The translations under genes were made by a program, and so were the position numbers. From positions 372,001 to 436,000 of the forward strand of contig NZ_CP048264.1 in NCBI RefSeq assembly GCF_019469185.1: 64,000 nucleotides of DNA. Direction: 5' to 3'. Below are positions 49,172 through 58,554 of this stretch, piece by piece. The stretch comes from Gilliamella sp. ESL0441 (GTDB lineage: Bacteria; Pseudomonadota; Gammaproteobacteria; Enterobacterales; Orbaceae). Under the pieces are notes generated by a model. That model had not been told where the DNA came from. It made no database searches and saw only the letters and a list, made by a program, of their open reading frames with translations. Position 1 is the first letter of the stretch. Every line of letters begins with the position of its first letter.

Positions 49172-51607
49172 ATGAAAACAAAACAAACTAAACAAATGAT
49201 TATGCCTATTTTGCCATTACGTGATGTTGTTGTGTTCCCACATATGGTAATCCCTCTCTTTGTCGGACGAAATAAATCAATACGTTGCCTTGAAAGCGCA
49301 ATGGAAATGGATAAACAAGTTTTTCTTGTCACCCAGAAAAATCCATCACAAGATGACCCTGATGTTGAAGATTTATATGAAATCGGCACTATTGCTAATA
49401 TTTTGCAGTTACTGCAATTACCGGATGGTACTGTAAAAGTTTTAGTTGAGGGGGTAGAGCGTGCCAAAATATTAGATATTGTTGATCATAATGACGATGA
49501 TTTTCTAATAGCAAATATAAAGCCACTCAAAGAGAAAAAAAGTGCACAAAATTTAAATGAAGCACTGGTACGAGTTGTATTATCAAATTTTGAAGAATAT
49601 TCAAAACTTAACAAAAAGATTACTCAAGAAGTTGTTGATTCTATTCGCTTAATTAAAGAGCCATCACAACTTTCAGATTCGATAGCAGCCACTTTATTTT
49701 TAAAAGTTGAACAGAAACAACAAATTTTGGTTACAGCGGATCTCGAAAAACGCTTTGAATTGCTGATTGCAATGATGGAAGCTGAAATAGATCTGTTGCA
49801 AGTTGAAAAAAATATTCGTCAGCGCGTTAAACAACAAATGGAAAAAGCGCAAAAAGAATATTACTTAAATGAACAAATCAAAGCTATTCATAAAGAATTA
49901 GGTGATATTGATAATAAGCCTGATGAATATGACGAGCTAAAAACCAAAATTACTAAAGCAAAAATGCCAAAAGAGGCTACAGAAAAAGCATTAGCTGAAC
50001 TGAACAAACTTAAGATGATGCCAGCAATGTCTGCTGAAGCGACAGTTGTTCGTGGTTATATTGATTGGATGATCCAAATTCCTTGGTTTAAACGTAGCAA
50101 GGTCAAAAAGGATATTGAAGCTGCCCAAAAAACGCTTGATAAAGATCATTATGGTCTTGAAAGAGTTAAAGACAGAATTTTAGAGTACCTAGCAGTTCAA
50201 GGGCGAGTAAATAAAGTAAAAGGTCCTATATTATGCTTAGTTGGTCCTCCAGGTGTGGGGAAAACTTCATTAGGTCAGTCAATTGCGAAGGCGACAGGAC
50301 GTCATTATGTTCGTATGGCACTGGGTGGTGTTCGTGATGAAGCTGAAATTCGTGGACATAGACGTACTTATATTGGCTCTATGCCAGGAAAACTAATCCA
50401 ACGTATGGTAAAAGTAGGGGTTAAAAATCCATTATTTTTGTTAGATGAAATTGATAAAATGGCATCAGATATGCGTGGGGATCCTGCATCGGCATTGCTA
50501 GAAGTCCTTGATCCAGAACAGAATAATGCATTTAGTGACCACTATTTGGAAGTTGATTACGATTTGTCTGATGTAATGTTTGTTGCAACAGCAAATTCAA
50601 TGAACATACCTGCTCCATTGCTTGATAGAATGGAAGTTATTCGACTTTCTGGATATACAGAAGACGAAAAATTAAATATTGCTAAACAGCATTTAATTGC
50701 AAAACAGATGGAAAATAATGGTTTGAAAGCCAGAGAGATTAACATCGATGATTCTGCAATTATTAGCATTATTCGTTATTATACTCGTGAGGCTGGTGTT
50801 CGAAGCTTAGAGCGAGAAATTGCAAAAATTTGCCGTAAAGTTGTTAAACAATTGGCTTTAAATAGTAAATTGAAAAAAATCTCCGTAACTGAAAGTAATT
50901 TAGGTGATTTTTTAGGAATAAAACGCTTTGATTATGGAAAAACCGATAATGAAAATCGAGTTGGACAGGTTATAGGTTTAGCTTGGACAGAAGTCGGTGG
51001 TGATTTATTAACAATTGAATCAATTAGTGTACCCGGTAAAGGTAAACTTACCTATACAGGTTCACTAGGTGATGTTATGCAAGAGTCTATTCAAACAGCA
51101 TTAACCGTAGTACGATCACGAGCAGAAAAATTGGGTATCAATAGCGATTTTTATGAAAAGCGGGATATTCATGTTCATGTTCCGGATGGAGCAACGCCAA
51201 AAGATGGGCCAAGTGCAGGTATCGCTATGTGTACTTCACTAATTTCAACATTGACTGGCAATCCAGTTCGTTCTGATGTAGCAATGACAGGTGAAATCAC
51301 TTTACGCGGTGAAGTATTACCGATTGGTGGTTTGAAAGAAAAATTACTGGCAGCTCATCGAGGTGGTATTAAAACGGTACTTATTCCGATGGACAACATC
51401 AAAGATCTTGAAGAGATTCCTGAAAATGTCAAATCAGAAGTTGAAATCAGACCTGTAAAATGGATTGATGAAGTGATTACCATCGCACTTCAAAATAATC
51501 CATTTGGGATGGAACCTGTAACCAAAAAGGTGAATTTAAAACAACCTGCTAAAAAAGCAATTAAAAAAGTAAAGAGTAATGTTGAAGTTCCTACGCATTT
51601 AAATTAA
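49172..51607 (+). CDS. lon: ATP-dependent protease Lon
   Basis: Lon degrades misfolded and regulatory proteins. It is 811 aa. The N-terminal LON domain starts with PILPLRDVVVFPHMVIPLFV. The AAA+ domain has Walker A GPPGVGKTS (Lys364) and Walker B LFLLDEIDKM. The protease domain carries the catalytic Ser681 in KDGPSAGIAM and the Lys partner in GGLKEKLLAAHRGG. The C-terminal tail is Lys-rich (KKAIKKVKSN) and longer than in E. coli. It ends before a strong terminator; hupB does not follow as it does in E. coli. Confidence 0.97.
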   Translation: MKTKQTKQMIMPILPLRDVVVFPHMVIPLFVGRNKSIRCLESAMEMDKQVFLVTQKNPSQDDPDVEDLYEIGTIANILQLLQLPDGTVKVLVEGVERAKILDIVDHNDDDFLIANIKPLKEKKSAQNLNEALVRVVLSNFEEYSKLNKKITQEVVDSIRLIKEPSQLSDSIAATLFLKVEQKQQILVTADLEKRFELLIAMMEAEIDLLQVEKNIRQRVKQQMEKAQKEYYLNEQIKAIHKELGDIDNKPDEYDELKTKITKAKMPKEATEKALAELNKLKMMPAMSAEATVVRGYIDWMIQIPWFKRSKVKKDIEAAQKTLDKDHYGLERVKDRILEYLAVQGRVNKVKGPILCLVGPPGVGKTSLGQSIAKATGRHYVRMALGGVRDEAEIRGHRRTYIGSMPGKLIQRMVKVGVKNPLFLLDEIDKMASDMRGDPASALLEVLDPEQNNAFSDHYLEVDYDLSDVMFVATANSMNIPAPLLDRMEVIRLSGYTEDEKLNIAKQHLIAKQMENNGLKAREINIDDSAIISIIRYYTREAGVRSLEREIAKICRKVVKQLALNSKLKKISVTESNLGDFLGIKRFDYGKTDNENRVGQVIGLAWTEVGGDLLTIESISVPGKGKLTYTGSLGDVMQESIQTALTVVRSRAEKLGINSDFYEKRDIHVHVPDGATPKDGPSAGIAMCTSLISTLTGNPVRSDVAMTGEITLRGEVLPIGGLKEKLLAAHRGGIKTVLIPMDNIKDLEEIPENVKSEVEIRPVKWIDEVITIALQNNPFGMEPVTKKVNLKQPAKKAIKKVKSNVEVPTHLN

Positions 51608-51618
51608 TTGCCCATTTT

Positions 51619-51652
51619 AAAAAAGATCAACATCTGGTTGATCTTTTTTTTT
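51619..51652 (+). terminator. Rho-independent terminator of lon
   Basis: AAAAAAGATCAAC (51619-51631) pairs with GTTGATCTTTTTTT (51637-51650) around ATCTG. The T-run makes this a textbook terminator, ending the lon unit before ppiD. Confidence 0.9.
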
Positions 51653-51736
51653 CGCTTAACATTCTGATAATAGCCTATTTTACTAATTATGCTATACTTG
51701 CAAGATTCAACGTTATTTTATGGAGAATCGTAAGAA

Positions 51737-53587
51737 ATGATGGAAACAATCCGAGCAGCGGCAAATCATGTAGCTGTTAAAATTATTTTTGCAATAATCA
51801 TCATCAGTTTTATATTCACAGGTGTTGGTTATTTTGGTTTTGGTGGTAATAGCGTACGAGATGAACAATTGTATGTTGCTAAAGTCGACGGAGAGGGGAT
51901 AAGTCGAGCTCAATTCGAAGCAATAGCAAAACAACAAACATCCAGAGCGATGGGTGATAGTGCTTTCATTAACCAAATTCGTCAAGAAGTACTCTCAGGT
52001 CTAATTGATAATTATTTAGCCTATAAATTAGCAAAGGATCTAAATATCCATGTTAGCGATGCTAAAATTAAAGAAACGATAAGCAAAGAAAAAGTGTTTT
52101 TTGAAAACGGTAAATTTAATAATCAGAAATATTTGAATACACTTGCGGCAAATGGATATACACCCGATAGTTATGCTGAAAATTTAAGAACACTTTTACA
52201 ACAACAACAATTAATGAATACGCTTGTTTATAGTGAATTTTCTTTACCCGTTGATTCTGAAGTATCGTTACTAGAAAATCAAACAAGAAAAGTTTATGTT
52301 TCTCCAATTAATTCTTCAATAATCAATATGGATGATGTAAAAATTTCAACCGAAGAAGAACAAAAGTATTATGATGAAAATAAAAATTTATTCTTCAAAA
52401 AAGAAAGAGTTAAATTTAAATATATTGTTAATGCTAAACAAGATTATTTAAATGAAGCTGAAATTACTGATGATTTAGTAAAACAAGAATATAATTCACA
52501 TATTAAAGATTATACATTCCCAGCAAAAAAATCATTTAGTGTTATTTTTGTAACAAATCAAAATCAAGCTGAAGATATCATAAAAGATCTTTCTACGGGG
52601 GCAGAATTTGCAACGGTAATAAAAAATATTGATCAGAATAAAGATAATGAATCACCTTATGGCAAAAATGGTTCATTAGGTTGGTTTGCTGATGATGATT
52701 CTTTACCACAAGAGTTTAAGGATGCCAATTTACAAAAAGTTGGAGAGATATCTAAACCTATAGCGGTTAATGGTGGTTATTTAATCGTGAAATTAGATGA
52801 TTTACAAGAAGCGAAAACCATGGATTTTGATTATGCAAAATTTGATATCAAATCAAAATTAATGAATGAACGAGTAAATCATGCTTTCGAAAACAAAGAA
52901 AACAAAATTATTTCAGCACTAAGTAATCAGCCGAACGATCTTGATGCTATTGCAAAAGAAGCCGGTCTGATAGTTAAAGAATCAGATTGGACTTATTATA
53001 ATGATCCTAATTCTATTTTACGTTATCCTGAATTAAAAGATGTTGCTTTTGGAAACGAAATGATTGAAGAAGGTAAAGCGACAAATAAAGTTTCCGATAT
53101 GATACCTGTTGGTCGAGACATGGGTATGTCTGATTTTGTTATACAAGTCATTGACTATAAACCTGAAGGTATTGCAACCTTTGATGAAGTAAAAGATGAA
53201 ATTCACAGTAAACTTTATAATAATATTTTAGAAGAGCGTTTTAATTCAAAAGTAGATGGAATTGTTAAAGAATTAAATGAAAAAGGGAATTCGCCTAATA
53301 TTCAGTTCACTCAAAATTATACGTTAAATAGAAACTCAACTGAACTTGATAAAAAAGTTGTTGATATGGTATTTAATCTCGTCCCTTCTGTAACGAACAA
53401 ACGCGTATATGGCGTAGAATATATCAACAGTAAAAATGCTTATATTGCCGTATTAACGGATGTGATAAATTCACAAGAACAAACTGATATTTCATCAAGT
53501 TTATTACCGATGTTATTCCAAAATACTTATTTTTCATTAACAGACGATATTCGTTCTCAAGCTAAAATTGAGATTATGCCAAATTAA
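51737..53587 (+). CDS. ppiD: Periplasmic folding chaperone PpiD
   Basis: PpiD is an inner-membrane-anchored chaperone near the Sec translocon. It is 616 aa. One N-terminal membrane helix (VKIIFAIIIISFIFTGVGYFGF) is followed by a SurA-like chaperone region (DGEGISRAQFEAIAKQQ) and one parvulin domain (about residues 255-355; NGSLGWFADDDSLPQEF). In E. coli it follows hupB after lon; here the hupB gene is absent. It is transcribed with a hairpin after the stop. Confidence 0.92.
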   Translation: MMETIRAAANHVAVKIIFAIIIISFIFTGVGYFGFGGNSVRDEQLYVAKVDGEGISRAQFEAIAKQQTSRAMGDSAFINQIRQEVLSGLIDNYLAYKLAKDLNIHVSDAKIKETISKEKVFFENGKFNNQKYLNTLAANGYTPDSYAENLRTLLQQQQLMNTLVYSEFSLPVDSEVSLLENQTRKVYVSPINSSIINMDDVKISTEEEQKYYDENKNLFFKKERVKFKYIVNAKQDYLNEAEITDDLVKQEYNSHIKDYTFPAKKSFSVIFVTNQNQAEDIIKDLSTGAEFATVIKNIDQNKDNESPYGKNGSLGWFADDDSLPQEFKDANLQKVGEISKPIAVNGGYLIVKLDDLQEAKTMDFDYAKFDIKSKLMNERVNHAFENKENKIISALSNQPNDLDAIAKEAGLIVKESDWTYYNDPNSILRYPELKDVAFGNEMIEEGKATNKVSDMIPVGRDMGMSDFVIQVIDYKPEGIATFDEVKDEIHSKLYNNILEERFNSKVDGIVKELNEKGNSPNIQFTQNYTLNRNSTELDKKVVDMVFNLVPSVTNKRVYGVEYINSKNAYIAVLTDVINSQEQTDISSSLLPMLFQNTYFSLTDDIRSQAKIEIMPN

Positions 53588-53633
53588 AATGTGTGACGTA
53601 TCTCGAATAATTTGAGAAAAGGATGTTAACATT

Positions 53634-53660
53634 AAAAGCCACTTACGTGGCTTTTCTCAT
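53634..53660 (+). terminator. Terminator of ppiD
   Basis: AAAAGCCAC (53634-53642) and GTGGCTTTT (53647-53655) form a 9-bp stem with loop TTAC, followed by CTCATTTTTA. Confidence 0.75.
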
Positions 53661-53747
53661 TTTTATGCTATATAAATTTTTTTTAGTTATGTTTCTGAGA
53701 TAGTGATAACGCAAATTTGTTGCGTAACTATTTTAGAGGTTAATTAA

Positions 53748-54068
53748 ATGAAGTTATTTTCACTATTATCAATTTTATTATCCACACTTGCTTTTTCAAC
53801 AATGTCTTTGGCTGATTCTTCTACAGTAGAAACAACGAAACAAGAATCAGTTAAACAAGAACAAAAGCAAATTATTCAGGTAAATATAAACACGGCAACG
53901 GCAGAAGAATTAACGAAGATATTAACAGGAATAGGTAAAAGTAAAGCCATAAAAATTGTTGAATACCGTGAAAAATATGGTCCATTTGTTTCGATAGAAC
54001 AACTTAAAGAAGTATCGGGTATAGGTCAAGCGACATTAGATAAAAATGCAGGAAAAATAACATTATAA
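53748..54068 (+). CDS. ybaV: ComEA-family helix-hairpin-helix protein (YbaV-like)
   Basis: The 106 aa exported protein has a signal peptide (MKLFSLLSILLSTLAFSTMSLA) and a Gln/Lys-rich linker. Two helix-hairpin-helix motifs follow: VNINTATAEELTKILTGIGKSKAIKIVEYRE and IEQLKEVSGIGQATLDK. This is the DNA-binding fold of ComEA, a periplasmic DNA receptor in natural transformation. The E. coli gene after ppiD is ybaV. Whether this one binds incoming DNA is unknown. Confidence 0.88.
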   Translation: MKLFSLLSILLSTLAFSTMSLADSSTVETTKQESVKQEQKQIIQVNINTATAEELTKILTGIGKSKAIKIVEYREKYGPFVSIEQLKEVSGIGQATLDKNAGKITL

Positions 54069-54077
54069 TCATGTATA

Positions 54078-54107
54078 TTCCACCAATTTTGATTGGTGGA
54101 AATTTTT
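54078..54107. terminator. Bidirectional terminator between ybaV and priA
   Basis: TTCCACCAAT (54078-54087) and ATTGGTGGAA (54092-54101) form a perfect 10-bp stem with loop TTTG, followed by ATTTTTG. The genes on each side converge. Confidence 0.85.
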
Positions 54108-54110
54108 GAG

Positions 54111-56279
54111 TTAAGCTTCAACGGGATCTACATCGATATTCCATCTAACTCTTGAACTTTCATTCCAATTTAGAATAATAATGAGTAACTCATCCAATAT
54201 TTGTTGAAGTAAGGTTCGATTATTATGCTGTAAAAGTAATTGCCATCGATGGTAGTCTGCTTTTTTGGCCTGATTTGCAGGCATCGGGCCAAGTTGCCAT
54301 AAACCTGAATCACAGTTTACTTTTAGCCAATCATGAATTTTTTGTAAAAAAATGGGTGCATAACGATTATTACGATCCGCTGCACGGATCAGTACTTGAT
54401 AGCTAAAAGGAGGTAACTGCGTTATTTGACGTTCTTGTAGCGTTACGCTTGCAAATTTCTGATATCCTTCATTTAATAAAATATTAAGAAGAGGATGATC
54501 TGGATGATAAGTCTGTAAAATAACTTCACCTGCTTTTTTTTCACGACCTGCACGACCAGAAACTTGAGTATAAATTTGAGCGAATCTTTCGGTCGCTCTA
54601 AAATCACTTGAAAATAAAGCGCCATCTACATCGATAATTCCGACCAAGGTAACATCAGGAAAATGATGCCCTTTTGCTAAAATTTGAGTACCAACCAAGA
54701 TATGAGCACCACCTTGATGAATATCATTTAAATAATTATTCAACGCGTCTTTTTTACTGACTGTATCGCGGTCAATGCGACTAATTTTAATATTGGGGAA
54801 TAAAACTTCGAGCTTTTTTTCCAGCTGTTCTGTCCCAAATCCAATTGGTACAAGATGAGTCGAGCCACATTTAGGGCATTGTTGAGGAACAGCTCGTGGT
54901 GTATCGCAATGGTGGCAACTTAATTTATGCTGTTTATGATGATATGTATAGGGTCTGTCACAACGAGGACATTCTGCAATCCAACCACAGTCATGACAAA
55001 TCAATAATGGAGAAAAACCACGTCGGTTTAAAAAGAGCATGACTTGATTATTATTAGTTAAATGTTTCTGTATCTGCTCAATTAATGGCTTTGATAGCCC
55101 CGCTTCAAGCGTTAAGCCTCGAATATCTAAAATAGACTGTTTAGCCAACGTTGCATTACCCGCTCTTTCTGTAAGCTGTAGTAACTGATATTTGTGATAG
55201 AAAGCATTTTTGAGCGTTTCAAGGGAAGGCGTTGCAGAACCTAACAAAATTGGTACATTTTCAATTTTGGCTCGGATTATTGCCAAATCTCGGGCATGAT
55301 AGCGCCAACCTTCTTGTTGTTTATAAGAGCTATCATGTTCCTCATCGATAATAATGATACCTAAATCTTTAAATGGTGTAAAAAGTGATGATCGGGTTCC
55401 AACGACAATGGCATTTTCACCATTTCGACTTCTTAACCATACGCTAAGTCTTTCTTTAGCAGATAATCCAGAGTGTAATATATCAATCGGTGCATTGAAT
55501 CGTTGTTTAAATCGTGCAATTGTTTGTGGTGTCAGACTAATTTCAGGTACTAAAACCAGTGCCTGTTTACCTATTGATAATACAGAAGATAAAATATTTA
55601 AATAAACTTCGGTTTTACCTGAGCCAGTTACTCCCTCTAATAGAAATACGTTAAAACTATTTAACTGTTCATTGACGCTTTGTATGGCATTTGATTGCTG
55701 TGCATTGAGTTCAATTGACGTTGTATTTGTTGTATAGCAAGTTTGCCATTCATTACTTTCTGGTAAACAACGGACTTGTTCTATTAACTGTTTTTTCTGT
55801 AATGCAAGATAGACAGCTGAATTGAAGTCGGTTTCTTGTAGCGTATTATTTTTTAAGGCTAATAATAGTTGTTTTTGTTTGGTTGCACGAGGCATTGAGT
55901 CAATATTGAACTCATTACCAAGCTCAGTTAATTGCCATCTCTTAATTTCATCTTTACTTGCTGCTCGCCCTTGTCTTAATAAAATGGGTAAAGCATGGAA
56001 TAACACCTCACCTATTGGGTAATGATAATAACTTGCAGCCCAATTTAATAATTGCCATATTGAATCATTAAATACGGGTGTTTCATCAACAATTGATTTT
56101 ATGGATTTCAAATGATTAATATCAATATCGGTATGTTTATCGATACTAACAATAATACCAATAGCATCACGATACCCAAAAGGAACCTTGACCCGCATAC
56201 CAATTTGAGCAGGCATAGTTAATTGATAATCATAAAGTTGGTGTAATGGTACAGGTAAAGCTACATGAGCGATAAGCAT
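54111..56279 (-). CDS. priA: Primosomal helicase PriA
   Basis: PriA restarts stalled replication forks. It is 722 aa on the minus strand. The N-terminal 3'-DNA-binding domain is HVALPVPLHQLYDYQL. The helicase has Walker A LEGVTGSGKTEVYL, DEEH (IIIDEEHDSSYKQ) and GSATPSLET. Paired Cys form the zinc-binding insertion (CHDCGWIAECPRCDRP, CHHCDTP, CPKCGS). Late motifs are VGTQILAKGHHFPDVTLVG and SGRAGREKKAGEV. Length is close to E. coli (732 aa). Confidence 0.96.
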   Translation of the reverse strand: MLIAHVALPVPLHQLYDYQLTMPAQIGMRVKVPFGYRDAIGIIVSIDKHTDIDINHLKSIKSIVDETPVFNDSIWQLLNWAASYYHYPIGEVLFHALPILLRQGRAASKDEIKRWQLTELGNEFNIDSMPRATKQKQLLLALKNNTLQETDFNSAVYLALQKKQLIEQVRCLPESNEWQTCYTTNTTSIELNAQQSNAIQSVNEQLNSFNVFLLEGVTGSGKTEVYLNILSSVLSIGKQALVLVPEISLTPQTIARFKQRFNAPIDILHSGLSAKERLSVWLRSRNGENAIVVGTRSSLFTPFKDLGIIIIDEEHDSSYKQQEGWRYHARDLAIIRAKIENVPILLGSATPSLETLKNAFYHKYQLLQLTERAGNATLAKQSILDIRGLTLEAGLSKPLIEQIQKHLTNNNQVMLFLNRRGFSPLLICHDCGWIAECPRCDRPYTYHHKQHKLSCHHCDTPRAVPQQCPKCGSTHLVPIGFGTEQLEKKLEVLFPNIKISRIDRDTVSKKDALNNYLNDIHQGGAHILVGTQILAKGHHFPDVTLVGIIDVDGALFSSDFRATERFAQIYTQVSGRAGREKKAGEVILQTYHPDHPLLNILLNEGYQKFASVTLQERQITQLPPFSYQVLIRAADRNNRYAPIFLQKIHDWLKVNCDSGLWQLGPMPANQAKKADYHRWQLLLQHNNRTLLQQILDELLIIILNWNESSRVRWNIDVDPVEA

Positions 56280-56468
56280 GAAAAATCACATCAATGGTTA
56301 AATTAAATTCGTATTGTACGTAAAATTGAATAAACTCGCAAAAGCTACGCCATGAAATCTAATTTTGATATATAAAGAATATTTATCAAAATTGAAAAGT
56401 GGTTTCAAGTTGTAAAATTTGTTATCTTGATCTTATCGGATTTTTTATGACTATAAAAGGAATAAAAT

Positions 56469-56951
56469 ATGTCAGAGATATTTTCACATATTAATCAGCG
56501 TGGTGATGCGCACATGGTTGATGTCTCAGCAAAAGAAATAACAACGCGAGAAGCAAAAGCAGAGTCAATAATTTTAATGAATGAAAAAACATTAAATATG
56601 ATCCTTCAAGGAAAACATCATAAAGGTGATGTTTTTGCAACAGCCCGAATTGCCGGGATTCAAGCTGCAAAAAAGACTTGGGATCTCATTCCTTTATGTC
56701 ATCCATTATTATTAACTAAAATTGAGATCAATATTCAAGCAGATATCGATAATAGTTGTATAAGAATTGAATCTTTTTGCCGATTAAATGGGCAAACCGG
56801 CGTTGAAATGGAAGCGTTAGTTGCTGCCTCGGTTGCCGCATTAACCATTTATGATATGTGTAAAGCTGTACAGAAAGATATGGTAATAACACAAGTAAGG
56901 TTGCTATCAAAAACCGGTGGAAAATCCGATGATTTTGTTGCAGAAACATAG
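56469..56951 (+). CDS. moaC: Cyclic pyranopterin monophosphate synthase MoaC
   Basis: MoaC makes cPMP, an early step of molybdenum cofactor synthesis. It is 160 aa, with [54 protein letters not shown] (catalytic Lys/His region), [31 protein letters not shown] and KTGGKS. It is first in a moaC-moaD-moaE run. MoaA, which supplies its substrate, is not in the window. Confidence 0.96.
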   Translation: MSEIFSHINQRGDAHMVDVSAKEITTREAKAESIILMNEKTLNMILQGKHHKGDVFATARIAGIQAAKKTWDLIPLCHPLLLTKIEINIQADIDNSCIRIESFCRLNGQTGVEMEALVAASVAALTIYDMCKAVQKDMVITQVRLLSKTGGKSDDFVAET

Positions 56952-56963
56952 AAATAGAAAATC

Positions 56964-57209
56964 ATGAATAAAATTATTTTTTTTGCTCAAACCAGAGAGT
57001 TAGTTGGAACAGATACTATTGAAGTAAATGCCGAACAATGGTCTATTTCCGAACTTATTGAACAACTAAGTCAACGCGGGGATAAGTGGGCATTGGCTTT
57101 AAAAGAAAAAACAGTATTATGTGCAGTGAATCAAACATTCGCTGATGTTAACTATATTATTCAATCAGGCGATGAAATTGCATTTTTCCCGCCCGTAACG
57201 GGAGGATAA
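56964..57209 (+). CDS. moaD: Molybdopterin synthase small subunit MoaD
   Basis: The 81 aa ubiquitin-fold protein carries the sulfur on its C-terminal Gly-Gly (PPVTGG). IIFFAQTRELVGTD and the overall length match E. coli MoaD. It is activated by MoeB (encoded at 34997) and works in a heterotetramer with MoaE, encoded immediately downstream. Confidence 0.94.
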   Translation: MNKIIFFAQTRELVGTDTIEVNAEQWSISELIEQLSQRGDKWALALKEKTVLCAVNQTFADVNYIIQSGDEIAFFPPVTGG

Positions 57210-57210
57210 A

Positions 57211-57654
57211 ATGGATCTAATTAAAATTGACGATGAATTGATTAATACTAATGAAATGATTAACTGGCTTTCTGAATTACCACAAGATGGCGCTGTAGTG
57301 ACATTTATTGGTAAAGTTCGTAGTGCAGAAAAAAAGATCTCTGGACTTTATTTGGAGCATTATGCGGGAATGACAGAAAAGGTAATAAACAATATTGTTG
57401 TTCAAGCTAGACAACGTTGGCAATTGAGTCGAGTCGCTGTCATTCACCGAGTGGGTGAAATTAAGACCAATGAAAAAATTGTGTTCGTGGGCGTGAGTAG
57501 TGCACATCGCTCAGATGCATTTGCTGCGGCTGAGTTTATTATGGATATATTAAAAAATGAAGCGCCATTTTGGAAGAAAGAAAATACTATTAATGGTAAT
57601 AATTGGGTTGAAGCAAAAAAATCTGATGTTGATGCATTGAAAAAATGGTATTAA
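57211..57654 (+). CDS. moaE: Molybdopterin synthase catalytic subunit MoaE
   Basis: MoaE inserts two sulfurs from MoaD into cPMP to form molybdopterin. It is 147 aa, with GAVVTFIGKVRS, LYLEHYAGMTEKVIN, AVIHRVGEIKTNEKIVFVGV, HRSDAFAAAEFIMD and KNEAPFWKKE with the conserved active-site Lys pair. It starts one base after moaD. ybhL follows, as in E. coli. Confidence 0.95.
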   Translation: MDLIKIDDELINTNEMINWLSELPQDGAVVTFIGKVRSAEKKISGLYLEHYAGMTEKVINNIVVQARQRWQLSRVAVIHRVGEIKTNEKIVFVGVSSAHRSDAFAAAEFIMDILKNEAPFWKKENTINGNNWVEAKKSDVDALKKWY

Positions 57655-57713
57655 TTACTATTTACTATATAATAGTAGCGTTATTTCAATTAATTTTTAA
57701 TGAGAGGTAAGGA

Positions 57714-58412
57714 ATGGCAGGATATACTCCTAATGGTTCAATTATTGAACAGTCTGGTAGCCGTGTACAAACATATATGAGTCATGTCTATGGATGGATG
57801 ACGGTCGGTTTGCTTTTAACGGCAATTATTGCGTGGTATGCATCGACAAATACACAGCTTCTAAATGTACTATATAACATGATGTGGGTTTTGTTGATTG
57901 CTGAACTCGGATTAGTGTTTGTTATTTCTGGTTTGATAAATCGTTTATCTGGTGCGGCAGCGACAACATTATTTATGCTGTATTCAGTTTTAAATGGTTG
58001 TACATTCTCTATTTATTTTAAAGTTTATACTTCATCTTCAATTGCAAGTGTATTTTTTATCACAGCTGGTATGTTCGGTGCACTTGCATTTTATGGCTAT
58101 ACGACAAAACGTGATTTATCCGGTTTTGGGCGTTTTCTATTTATGGGATTAATTGGTATAGTTATTGCTTCTATCGTTAACATATTTTTAAAAAGTGAAC
58201 CATTGATGTGGGCAGTTACCTATATTGGTGTTTTTGTTTTTGCAGGGTTAACAGCGTATGATACTCAAAAATTAAAAGAGTTAGGTGAAAATATATCACA
58301 AGATGATCAAAACGAGTTTAGACGTTTTGTTATTTTAGGTGCATTAACACTTTATCTTGATTTCATCAATTTATTTATTATGTTATTAAGAATTTTTGCA
58401 GATCGTCGATAA
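57714..58412 (+). CDS. ybhL: Bax-inhibitor-1 family membrane protein YbhL
   Basis: The 232 aa protein has seven membrane segments. It is collinear with E. coli YbhL: RVQTYMSHVYGWMTVGLLLTA, GMFGALAFYGYTTKRDLSGF, EPLMWAVTYIGVFVFAGLTAYDTQKLK and ALTLYLDFINLFIMLLRIF. This family has TMBIM channel-like proteins with a conserved Asp pair near the C terminus. The moaE-ybhL adjacency matches E. coli. A terminator follows. Confidence 0.92.
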   Translation: MAGYTPNGSIIEQSGSRVQTYMSHVYGWMTVGLLLTAIIAWYASTNTQLLNVLYNMMWVLLIAELGLVFVISGLINRLSGAAATTLFMLYSVLNGCTFSIYFKVYTSSSIASVFFITAGMFGALAFYGYTTKRDLSGFGRFLFMGLIGIVIASIVNIFLKSEPLMWAVTYIGVFVFAGLTAYDTQKLKELGENISQDDQNEFRRFVILGALTLYLDFINLFIMLLRIFADRR

Positions 58413-58428
58413 ATTCATTTAAAGAATA

Positions 58429-58456
58429 AGGGGCTCTTTAGAGCCCCTATTTTTTA
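58429..58456 (+). terminator. Rho-independent terminator after ybhL
   Basis: AGGGGCTC (58429-58436) and GAGCCCCT (58441-58448) form an 8-bp GC-rich stem with loop TTTA, followed by ATTTTTTATT. Confidence 0.9.
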
Positions 58457-58554
58457 TTCCTGTGTTCTAACTTTCAATAAAAGGAATTTTTTAAGTATTA
58501 ATTACTATATTATCTGATTGATATATGGTTTAAATATTTATTTATCAATTTGTT

